From DASRTE01 sp035316885 (lineage in GTDB: Bacteria > Actinomycetota > Actinomycetes > Jiangellales > Jiangellaceae), in NCBI GenBank assembly GCA_035316885.1, contig DATHII010000335.1:1-9853 (forward strand): a stretch of DNA of 9,853 nucleotides. Reading direction: 5' to 3'. The position numbers and the translations under genes were made by a program. The notes beneath the pieces were generated by a model, which saw nothing but the letters and a program-made list of their open reading frames with translations, had not been told where the DNA came from and ran no database searches. Below are positions 1-6,659 of this stretch, in pieces. Each line of letters starts with the position of its first letter. Position 1 is the stretch's first letter.

Positions 1-1
1 G

Positions 2-802
2 CTCCGGTCTCGACTGACCAAGGCGCTGGCTGCCGTGATCGCCGGTGGCGTGGTCGGCATCGTCTTCTACGAGCAGATCCTCGGCTGGTTCACCGGCCCG
101 TTCATCAAGGCCGTCGAACGGCTGCAGGACGAGGGCCTCGAGGCGGAGATCAACTTCGCCGGTATCGCCGACCCGTTCACGGTTCCGCTCCAGCTCGCCC
201 TGCTGACCGGGATCGTGCTCGCCGCGCCCGTGTGGATCTACCAGATCTGGGCGTTCGTCACGCCCGGGCTCTACCGCAACGAGCGACGCTGGGCCGCGGC
301 AGTGGTGTTCACCGCCGCGCCGTTGTTCTTCGCCGGCATCGTCCTCTGCTACTGGCTGATGCCCAAGGGCCTGAAGATCATCCTCGACCTCACCCCGAAG
401 GACGTCAGCAACATCGTCTCGTTCAGCCAGTACTTCGGCTTCGTCATGCGGCTGATGCTGGTCTTCGGTGTGGCCTTCGTCCTGCCGGTCTTCGTGGTGC
501 TGCTCAACGCGGTGGGCGTGCTCACCGGCGCCGGCCTGTCGGGCACCCGGCGCTGGACGGTGCTCGGCATCTTCGTGTTCGCCGCTGTCGCGACGCCGAC
601 CGCCGACCCGGTCACGATGCTGATGCTCGCTGTGCCCATGTGGGTGCTGTTCGAGTCCGCCGTCCTCGTCTGCCGGTTCAACGACCGCCGCCGGGCCCGC
701 GAGCTGGGCACAGATCTGGACGACGACACGGCGTCGACGCTCGAACCGGCCCGGCAGGAGCCGTCTGACGACGTTCCGTCCCACCTCGACGACGTGACCT
801 GA
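2..802 (+). CDS. tatC: Sec-independent protein translocase TatC (5' end cut by window edge)
   Basis: TatC is the multi-spanning membrane subunit of the twin-arginine translocase; it binds the signal peptide of folded exported proteins and works with TatA/TatB. The frame is open from base 2, where it reads LRSRLTKAL, the usual TatC N-terminal helix start (ELRxRL), so only the first few residues are missing; the GTG at 35 is an internal Val, not the start. Visible family marks: the PF(T/F) loop before the second transmembrane segment, APVWIYQIWAF followed by PGLYRNERR (conserved Glu at 281-283), FGVAF near 464-478, and ATPTADP before the last helices. About 266 residues are visible with several hydrophobic spans, then a charged cytoplasmic tail ending LDDVT. 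One oddity: FGVAF is followed by Val (479-481) where most TatC proteins have Glu. tatA would be expected just upstream, outside the window. The lipid kinase follows after 33 bases. Confidence 0.95.
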   Translation, partial: LRSRLTKALAAVIAGGVVGIVFYEQILGWFTGPFIKAVERLQDEGLEAEINFAGIADPFTVPLQLALLTGIVLAAPVWIYQIWAFVTPGLYRNERRWAAAVVFTAAPLFFAGIVLCYWLMPKGLKIILDLTPKDVSNIVSFSQYFGFVMRLMLVFGVAFVLPVFVVLLNAVGVLTGAGLSGTRRWTVLGIFVFAAVATPTADPVTMLMLAVPMWVLFESAVLVCRFNDRRRARELGTDLDDDTASTLEPARQEPSDDVPSHLDDVT

Positions 803-823
803 GCTCCCGCCCCCCGCGGCCGC

Positions 824-838
824 TACCCTTCGCCCGTG
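824..838 (+). promoter_or_regulatory. Putative -10 box of a leaderless promoter for the lipid kinase gene
   Basis: TACCCT at 824-829 is followed by exactly six bases and then the GTG start at 836. TANNNT at this distance places the transcription start on the start codon, as in actinobacterial leaderless mRNAs. No Shine-Dalgarno-like sequence lies in the 33-base gap, which fits. I see no convincing -35 box. Confidence 0.5.
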
Positions 839-1714
839 TCCCGGCAGATCGCGCTCCTGATCAACCCGACGTCAGGCCGCGGGCGTGGTGCGCGGGTCGG
901 GCGCGAGGTCGCGGCGCGGCTGCGCGACGCCGGGCTCGCCGTGCGCGAGCTGTCCGGGCGCGACGTCCGTGAGAGCCAGGATCTCGCCCGCGAGGCCGTC
1001 GAGCAGGAAACGGACGCCCTGGTGGTCGTCGGTGGCGACGGGATGGTGCACCTGGGCCTGCAGGCCGTCGGCGGCACCGACGTTCCCTTCGGTGTCGCAC
1101 CAGCGGGCACCGGGAACGACTTCGCCCGCGCCGTCGGCGTCCCGCTGGGAGACCCGATCGCGGCTGCCGACATCGTGGTGGCCGGTACCGAACGCCGGAT
1201 CGATCTCGGCCGCACGGGCAGCCAGTGGTTCGGCGGCGTCGTGGCTGCCGGCTTCGACGCCCGCGTCAACGACCGGGCCAACCGGATGACCTGGCCGCGC
1301 GGGCGGATGCGCTACAACATCGCGATGCTGATCGAGCTCGGGGTCTTTCGCCCGGTGCCGTACGTGCTGGAGCTGGACGGGGAACCGTGGGAGACCAGCG
1401 CCATGCTCGTGGTGGTCGGCAACATCCCCTCCTACGGGGGCGGAATGAAGGTGACCCCCGATGCCGTGGTTGACGACGGGCTGCTCGACGTCATGGTCGT
1501 CAAACCGCTGTCGAAGGCGCGGTTCCTGACCGTCTTCCCGAGGGTCTACTCCGGCTCCCACGTCACATTGCCCTTCGTCGAGATCCGCCGCGCCAAGCAG
1601 GTGCGCATCGATGCTCCCGGCATCACCGCCTACGCCGACGGTGAGCGGCTGGGCCCGCTGCCGCAGACGTTCGAGGCGGTGCCCTCGGCGCTGCGGGTCA
1701 TGGTGCCGGCCTGA
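836..1714 (+). CDS. Diacylglycerol kinase-family lipid kinase (DagK/YegS/BmrU type)
   Basis: The 292-residue product has the DAGK catalytic-domain signature in order: NPTSGRG near residues 10-16, the nucleotide-binding GGDGM at 66-70, and PAGTGNDFAR at 89-98. The C-terminal lobe carries PDAVVDDGLLDV near 208-219 and the YADGE motif at 266-270. Enzymes of this family phosphorylate diacylglycerol or related lipids with ATP at the inner face of the membrane; in mycobacteria the homologue feeds phosphatidic acid into phospholipid and phosphatidylinositol-mannoside synthesis. The length is normal for the family (about 290-310). The GTG start is chosen because MSRQIALLINPTSG is the usual N-terminus and a -10-like TACCCT lies six bases upstream. 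It sits between tatC and helY on the same strand, with gaps of 33 and 30 bases. Family assignment is firm; the exact lipid substrate cannot be told. Confidence 0.92.
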   Translation: MSRQIALLINPTSGRGRGARVGREVAARLRDAGLAVRELSGRDVRESQDLAREAVEQETDALVVVGGDGMVHLGLQAVGGTDVPFGVAPAGTGNDFARAVGVPLGDPIAAADIVVAGTERRIDLGRTGSQWFGGVVAAGFDARVNDRANRMTWPRGRMRYNIAMLIELGVFRPVPYVLELDGEPWETSAMLVVVGNIPSYGGGMKVTPDAVVDDGLLDVMVVKPLSKARFLTVFPRVYSGSHVTLPFVEIRRAKQVRIDAPGITAYADGERLGPLPQTFEAVPSALRVMVPA

Positions 1715-1732
1715 TCAACCGGGGTGTGGCGG

Positions 1733-1747
1733 TAGCGTGGCGACATG
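1733..1747 (+). promoter_or_regulatory. Putative -10 box of a leaderless promoter for helY
   Basis: TAGCGT at 1733-1738 is followed by six bases (1739-1744) and the ATG at 1745, the same spacing as before the lipid kinase and lrp. The 30-base gap has no clear Shine-Dalgarno sequence. This suggests helY can be transcribed separately from the upstream genes. The -35 region is not obvious. Confidence 0.5.
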
Positions 1748-4486
1748 GGCTCGCCCGCGGAGAGCTATGCAGCCGCGCGGCGGCGCCAGCAGAACCGGGC
1801 GAGTGCCCTGGGCCGGTTCCGGGCCGGCTACGCGTTCGAGCTCGACGAGTTCCAGGTGAGGGCCTGCAGGGCCGTCGAGGCCGGCCGTGGCGTGCTCGTC
1901 GCCGCGCCGACCGGCTCGGGCAAGACCGTCGTGGGCGAGTTCGCCGTGAGCCTGGCACTCGAGCACGGTCGCAAGTGCTTCTACACCACGCCGATCAAGG
2001 CCCTGTCCAACCAGAAATTTCACGACCTGGTCGCCCGCCACGGGCCGGAGGATGTCGGCCTGCTCACCGGCGACAACACTGTCAACGGCGCCGCCCCGGT
2101 CGTCGTGATGACCACCGAGGTGCTGCGCAACATGCTCTATGCCGGGTCCGCCACGTTGTCGGGGCTCGGCTACGTGGTCATGGACGAGGTGCACTACCTG
2201 GCCGACCGGTTCCGCGGCGCGGTCTGGGAAGAGGTGATCATCCACCTGCCGGAGTCGGTCAGCCTGGTCTCCCTCTCGGCGACCGTCTCGAACGCCGAGG
2301 AGTTCGGCGACTGGCTCTCGACCGTCCGCGGCGACACCGACGTCGTCGTGGAGGAGCGCCGCCCGGTGCCGTTGTGGCAGCACGTCATGGTGGGCTCGCG
2401 CCTGCTCGACCTGTTCGTCACGGGCGGCTCCGACGACGGGCACCGTCGGGTCAACCCCGACCTGTTGCGGTACTCCCGCGACGAGCAGCGGCTGGCGCGG
2501 TTCGGCGACCGGCGGCCGAGCCGCGGCGGCCACCGTCCACGCCGCAACGGTGGCGCTTACCCGCCTGGACGCGTCGACGTGCTCGACCGGCTCGACCGCG
2601 AGGGCCTCCTGCCGGCCATCGTCTTTGTGTTCAGCCGCGCCGGCTGCGACGCCGCGGTGCGACAGTGCCTCGACGCAGGGGTCCGGCTGACCTCCCCCGA
2701 CGAGCGCGACGAGATCCGGGAGGTGGTCGAGCGGCGCTGCGCGGACATCCCCGACGAGGACCTCTACGTCCTCGGCTACCACGAGTGGGCCGAAGGCCTC
2801 GAACGCGGGCTGGCCGCCCATCATGCCGGCATGCTCCCGACGTTCAAGGAGGTCGTCGAGGAGCTGTTCGTGAAGGGCCTGGTGCGGGCCGTGTTCGCGA
2901 CAGAGACGCTGGCGCTGGGCATCAACATGCCGGCCCGGTCGGTGGTACTCGAACGGCTGGTGAAGTGGAACGGCGAGACCCACGCGGACGTGACTCCCGC
3001 TGAGTACACCCAACTCACCGGTCGAGCCGGCCGGCGCGGCATCGACGTCGAAGGCCATGCCGTCGTGCTGTGGCAGGCCGGGTTGGACGCGTCCGCGGTG
3101 GCCGGGCTCGCCTCGACCCGCACCTATCCGCTGCGCTCGTCGTTCCGTCCGTCCTACAACATGGCGGTCAACCTGGTAGGGCAGGTGGGCCGCGCTGCGG
3201 CACGCGAACTGCTGGAGTCGTCGTTCGCGCAGTTCCAGGCCGACCGCGCGGTCGTCGACCTGGCGCGGACACTGCGCCGGCAGGAGGAGGCCCTCGAGGG
3301 CTACCGCGAGGCGATGGCCTGCCACCTCGGCGACTTCGAGGAGTACGCCGACCTGCGCCGCCGCATCGCGGAGCGGGAGGCCGCGCTGGCTCGGCAGGGC
3401 ACCGCCCTGCGCAAGGCGGCCGCAGCTGCTGCTCTCGAACGACTGCGGCCCGGCGACGTCGTGCGGGTGCCCGCCGGCAAGTTCGCCGGCCTCGCGGTGG
3501 TGCTCGACCCGGGCATGTCCACCGGGGGGCGCGGCGATGGGCCCAGGCTCACCGTGCTCACCCAGGCTCGCCAGGTCCGGCGGCTCTCGCTGGTCGACTT
3601 CCCGGTCGCCGTAGAGCCGCTCACGCGGATGCGGATCCCGCGGTCGTTCAACCCGAAGGCCGCGCCGTCCCGGCGGGATCTCGCGGCGGCACTGCGGGCG
3701 AAGGCACCCGACGAGGACGAGCGGCGGCCACGGCGTCCGCGATCGGCCGCCGCGGATGACGAGGAGCTGCTGGATCTGCGGCGACGGTTGCGCGCACATC
3801 CGTGCCACGGCTGCGCCGACCGTGAGGAGCACTCCCGCTGGGCCGAGCGGTGGCTGCGGCTGCGGCGCGAGACCGAGCAACTGCAGCGGCGGGTCGAGTC
3901 CCGGACCAACACGGTGGCCCGCCAGTTCGACCGGGTCTGTGCGGTGCTCGAGAACTTGGGGTACCTGCGTGGTGACGAGGTGACGCCGGCTGGGCGGCGG
4001 CTCACGCGGCTCTACACCGAGCTCGACCTGCTTGCCGCAGAGGCGTTGCGGGCGGGACTGTGGGACGCACTCGATCCGGCGGAGCTGGCTGCCTGCCTGT
4101 CCGCCCTGAGCTACGAGTCCCGCCAGCCCGACGACGCGGTACCGCCGCGGATGCCACCGGGCAGGGTGCGCGACGTCTTGGGCGAGATGGTCAGGCTGTG
4201 GGGTGACCTGGACGCGCTGGAGAAGGATCACCGGCTCGACTTCCTGCGCGAGCCCGACCTCGGCTTCGCCCATGCGGCCTGGCGATGGACCACCGGCCAC
4301 AGGCTCGAGTCCGTGCTCACCGAAGCCGAGTTGACCGCCGGCGACTTCGTGCGGGCCGTCCGGCAGCTACTGGACCTGCTCGACCAGGTGGCCGACGCCG
4401 CCGGCGACACCCCCCTGCGTGAAACCGCCCGGTCGGCGGCGGCGTCGCTGCGCCGCGGCGTGGTGGCCTACGCGACGCTGACCTAG
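1745..4486 (+). CDS. helY: Ski2-like DEAD/DEAH-box superfamily 2 helicase HelY
   Basis: This 913-residue ATP-dependent nucleic-acid helicase has all core SF2 motifs: Q-like DEFQ near 34-37, Walker A APTGSGKT at 54-61, motif Ia TPIKALSNQ at 82-90, Ib TTEVLRNM at 123-130, motif II DEVH at 147-150, motif III SAT at 178-180, motif IV VFVFSRAGCD at 293-302, HHAGMLP at 359-365, motif V ATETLALGINMPAR at 385-398 and motif VI QLTGRAGRRG at 423-432. A basic, low-complexity linker (about 225-275) separates the two RecA domains. A middle region (500-650) contains a KOW-like stretch (RPGDVVRVPAGKFAGLAVVL), then HPCHGC at 685-690 and a C-terminal helical DSHCT-type domain (about 730-910). Length and sequence match mycobacterial HelY (about 906 aa), which is also next to tatC. 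Relatives Mtr4/Ski2 unwind RNA for degradation; the bacterial substrate is not settled. The stop codon overlaps that of the opposed exonuclease. Confidence 0.95.
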   Translation: MGSPAESYAAARRRQQNRASALGRFRAGYAFELDEFQVRACRAVEAGRGVLVAAPTGSGKTVVGEFAVSLALEHGRKCFYTTPIKALSNQKFHDLVARHGPEDVGLLTGDNTVNGAAPVVVMTTEVLRNMLYAGSATLSGLGYVVMDEVHYLADRFRGAVWEEVIIHLPESVSLVSLSATVSNAEEFGDWLSTVRGDTDVVVEERRPVPLWQHVMVGSRLLDLFVTGGSDDGHRRVNPDLLRYSRDEQRLARFGDRRPSRGGHRPRRNGGAYPPGRVDVLDRLDREGLLPAIVFVFSRAGCDAAVRQCLDAGVRLTSPDERDEIREVVERRCADIPDEDLYVLGYHEWAEGLERGLAAHHAGMLPTFKEVVEELFVKGLVRAVFATETLALGINMPARSVVLERLVKWNGETHADVTPAEYTQLTGRAGRRGIDVEGHAVVLWQAGLDASAVAGLASTRTYPLRSSFRPSYNMAVNLVGQVGRAAARELLESSFAQFQADRAVVDLARTLRRQEEALEGYREAMACHLGDFEEYADLRRRIAEREAALARQGTALRKAAAAAALERLRPGDVVRVPAGKFAGLAVVLDPGMSTGGRGDGPRLTVLTQARQVRRLSLVDFPVAVEPLTRMRIPRSFNPKAAPSRRDLAAALRAKAPDEDERRPRRPRSAAADDEELLDLRRRLRAHPCHGCADREEHSRWAERWLRLRRETEQLQRRVESRTNTVARQFDRVCAVLENLGYLRGDEVTPAGRRLTRLYTELDLLAAEALRAGLWDALDPAELAACLSALSYESRQPDDAVPPRMPPGRVRDVLGEMVRLWGDLDALEKDHRLDFLREPDLGFAHAAWRWTTGHRLESVLTEAELTAGDFVRAVRQLLDLLDQVADAAGDTPLRETARSAAASLRRGVVAYATLT

Positions 4487-5403
4487 CCGGCCGCCGGTGC
4501 TGCGAGGGCGTTCAGCACGCGGTTGAGGGACGCGTCGAGGTTCCACCGGTCACCGAGTTCCACAAGCGCGGCGGGGTCGTGCGGCTCGCGCGGCATCGTG
4601 TCGTCGTAGTCGGGGAGCGGGACATCGGTGCGGACGGCGACCACCGTCGGCGCGACCTCGAGATACGACCGTGCATCGGCGAGCTTGCGGCGCAACGTCG
4701 AGGCGAGGTCGGCCGCCGGGTCGTCGACGGCCGTCAGCAGCCCGTCGACGTCGCCGAATCGCGTGACCAGGGTGGCGGCGGTCTTGTCGCCGACGCCCAG
4801 CACGCCGGGCAGGCCGTCGCTCGGATCGCCGCGCAGCGTCGCGAACGCCGCGTACGCCTGCCCCGGGATGCCGTACTTCGCGGTCACGACCGCCTCGTCG
4901 ACGATCTCGTGGCGGCCGACGCCCCGAGCCGTGTAGAGGACGCGGACCCCGCGTGAGTCGTCGACGACCTGGAACAGGTCGCGGTCGCCCGTGACGACGT
5001 CGACCGGGCCCGGGTCGCGGGCCGCGAGGGTGCCGATCACGTCGTCGGCCTCGAACCCCGCAACACCGAAATGGGCGATTCCCAGGGCCTCCAACACGTC
5101 GAGGATCACCGGCACCTGAGCCTCGAGGGCTGCGGGAACCTCCTCCCGGTTCCTCGCCCGGTCGGCGAGGCGGTGCGCCTTGTACGACGGCAGCGCATCG
5201 GCGCGGAATGCCGGCCGCCAGTCGGCGTCGAGACAGGCCACGAGCCGATCCGGCGACCGGACCGTGACCAGCCGCGCGATGAAGTCGAGCAGGCCCCGGA
5301 CGGCGTTGACCGGGCTTCCGTCAGCGGCGGTGATCGACTCCGGCACACCGAAGAAGGCCCGGAAGTACAGCGAGGCGGTATCCAGCAGCATGAGACGGCT
5401 CAC
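4483..5403 (-). CDS. Stand-alone 5'-3' exonuclease (FEN/ExoIX-like domain)
   Basis: This is the metal-dependent 5' nuclease fold found at the N-terminus of PolA, here without a polymerase; it would remove 5' ends or flaps during DNA replication and repair. With the GTG start at 5403 it has 306 residues. Acidic metal ligands are visible in order: D8 (LMLLDTASLYFRAFF), D59 (CLDADWRPAFR), E118/D120/D121 (FEADDVIG), D140/D142 (TGDRDLFQ) and D193/D196 (RGDPSDGLPG). PSYKAHR at 73-79 is the helical-arch motif, and GVGDKTA near 203-209 is the helix-hairpin-helix element. The start is uncertain: ATG at 5391 gives 302 residues beginning MLLD, but GTG at 5403 leaves a more normal first strand. An in-frame extension to 5526 would run into pepE and is rejected. 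It is 52 bases from the divergent pepE and converges on helY. M. tuberculosis Rv2090 holds the equivalent place. Confidence 0.9.
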   Translation of the reverse strand: MSRLMLLDTASLYFRAFFGVPESITAADGSPVNAVRGLLDFIARLVTVRSPDRLVACLDADWRPAFRADALPSYKAHRLADRARNREEVPAALEAQVPVILDVLEALGIAHFGVAGFEADDVIGTLAARDPGPVDVVTGDRDLFQVVDDSRGVRVLYTARGVGRHEIVDEAVVTAKYGIPGQAYAAFATLRGDPSDGLPGVLGVGDKTAATLVTRFGDVDGLLTAVDDPAADLASTLRRKLADARSYLEVAPTVVAVRTDVPLPDYDDTMPREPHDPAALVELGDRWNLDASLNRVLNALAAPAAG

Positions 5404-5442
5404 GGGGGACGAGCCTGCCACGTCGACCGCGCACCGGGCCGA

Positions 5443-5458
5443 TACGCTCCGGACGGTG
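5443..5458 (+). promoter_or_regulatory. Putative -10 box of a leaderless promoter for pepE
   Basis: TACGCT at 5443-5448 is followed by seven bases and GTG at 5456. There is no Shine-Dalgarno match before this GTG, so a leaderless transcript is the simplest reading. The box lies in the short gap shared with the divergent exonuclease gene. It also supports this GTG over in-frame starts further upstream. Confidence 0.5.
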
Positions 5459-6553
5459 ACCGCTGATCGCCTCGAACGCGCCCGCGCCGCCGCTGCCGAT
5501 GCCGGAATCGACGTTCTCCTGGTCACGCCCGGTGCAGACCTGCGTTATCTCACCGGCTACGACGCCATGCCCCTCGAGCGGCTCACCTGCCTTGTGCTGC
5601 CGGCCACGGGCGACCCCCGGCTGGTCGTGCCGGCGCTCGAGCGCCCGGCCGCGGTGGCGTCACCGGCCGGGACGCTCGGTGTGGAGATCGTGGACTGGCA
5701 GGAGACCGAGGACCCGGTCGCGTTGGTGGCCCGTCTAGTGCCGCCTGCTCGACGTGTGGGGGTCGACGACCACATGTGGGCCGAAAAGGTGCTGAGGTTC
5801 CGTGCGGCGATGCCCGGGATCGACCAGGTGCTGGCCGGCCCCGTCCTGCACGAGTTGCGCCTACGCAAGTCGCCGGACGAGACCGGCGCGTTGCGCGAGG
5901 CCGGCGCGGCGATCGACCGCGTGCACGCCCGGATGGGGGAGTGGCTGCGTGCCGGGCGCACGGAGCGCGACGTCGGGCGCGACATCGCCGGCGCGATCGT
6001 CGCCGAAGGGCACGTCCGCGTCGACTTCGTCATCGTCGCGTCGGGCCCGAACAGCGCCAGCCCTCATCACGAGACCGGTGACCGGACGATCGGTGGCGGC
6101 GATGCGGTCGTCGTCGACATCGGCGGCACGACGAGGGCCGGCTACTGCTCGGACGAGACACGCACCTACGCAGTCCGGGCGCCCACCGACGAATACGTGG
6201 CGGCGTACGAGGCGCTGCGGAGCGCGCAGGCCGCGGCAGTCGAGTGGGTTCGGCCGGGGGTGACTGCCGCATCGGTCGACGCTGCCGCGCGGGATGTGCT
6301 CGACCGGGCCGGGCTGGGGGAGTACTTCGTCCACCGCACCGGCCACGGCATCGGGCTGGAGACCCACGAAGAGCCCTATATCGTCGCGGGCAACGCCACG
6401 CCACTCGAGGCGGGCATGGCGTTCTCGATCGAGCCAGGTTTCTACCTGCCCGGCCGGTTCGGCGCCCGTATCGAGGACATCGTCGTAGCGACCGACGACG
6501 GCGTGGAGCGGCTCAATCTCCGCCCCCGCGAGCTCATCGTCCTCGACACCTGA
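5456..6553 (+). CDS. pepE: M24-family metallopeptidase, PepE/PepQ-like Xaa-Pro peptidase
   Basis: The 365-residue product is a 'pita-bread' dinuclear metallopeptidase that should cleave Xaa-Pro dipeptides or N-terminal Xaa-Pro bonds in the cytoplasm. The N-terminal creatinase-like domain (1-130) contains RYLTGYD near 30-36, and the catalytic domain follows LRLRKSPDE (about 134-142). All five metal ligands of the family can be read: D221 (VVDIGG), D233 (CSDETRT), H297 (HRTGHGIGLETHE), E326 (SIEPGFY) and E340 (RIEDIVV). H204/H205 in SPHHETGD and H293/H304 fit the substrate-binding histidines. The start is the GTG at 5456 because MTADRLERARAA aligns with family N-termini and a -10-like TACGCT precedes it; the frame stays open further upstream but only over the divergent exonuclease gene. 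M. tuberculosis pepE (Rv2089c) occupies the same relative place. Choice between dipeptidase and aminopeptidase is not possible from sequence. Confidence 0.92.
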   Translation: MTADRLERARAAAADAGIDVLLVTPGADLRYLTGYDAMPLERLTCLVLPATGDPRLVVPALERPAAVASPAGTLGVEIVDWQETEDPVALVARLVPPARRVGVDDHMWAEKVLRFRAAMPGIDQVLAGPVLHELRLRKSPDETGALREAGAAIDRVHARMGEWLRAGRTERDVGRDIAGAIVAEGHVRVDFVIVASGPNSASPHHETGDRTIGGGDAVVVDIGGTTRAGYCSDETRTYAVRAPTDEYVAAYEALRSAQAAAVEWVRPGVTAASVDAAARDVLDRAGLGEYFVHRTGHGIGLETHEEPYIVAGNATPLEAGMAFSIEPGFYLPGRFGARIEDIVVATDDGVERLNLRPRELIVLDT

Positions 6554-6659
6554 CCCTGACGCCGCCACTTCCTCGTCTTGTGGCGGGTTTGCCACCTCTC
6601 GTTGAGTGACGAGGCGTTGAAAAGCCGCCACAAGTTGCGAGGAGGCGGGGGTCAGGTCA
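6551..6659. repeat. Nested inverted repeat filling the pepE / PLP-enzyme convergent gap; possible bidirectional terminator or palindromic repeat element
   Basis: Almost the whole intergenic region folds on itself. Matching arms from outside in are TGACCCTGAC (6551-6560) with GTCAGGTCA (6651-6659), one base unpaired; CCGCC (6562-6566) with GGCGG (6644-6648); TCCTCG (6570-6575) with CGAGGA (6638-6643); a perfect 10-base pair CTTGTGGCGG (6577-6586) with CCGCCACAAG (6625-6634); and CTCGT (6598-6602) with ACGAG (6609-6613) at the tip. An alternative pairing is CCGCCAC (6562-6568) with GTGGCGG (6580-6586). Both flanking stop codons lie inside the outer arms. There is no T-tract, so classical intrinsic termination is not proven; a REP/MITE-like element is an alternative. 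Confidence 0.7.

Noticed and set aside
1715..4300. An 861-codon open frame antisense to helY
   Set aside because: It is a shadow of the strong G/C third-position bias of helY. The translation is rich in Arg, Gly, Pro, His and Gln, with no recognisable motifs or hydrophobic core, whereas the plus strand has every helicase motif.
5180..5455. N-terminal extension of pepE
   Set aside because: It would overlap the exonuclease coding region; the 92 extra residues are Arg/Ser/Thr-rich and precede the normal M24 N-terminus.
5404..5526. N-terminal extension of the exonuclease up to 5526
   Set aside because: The extra residues are Arg/Ser/Ala-rich, overlap the pepE start and promoter, and lie before the normal first beta strand of the nuclease fold.
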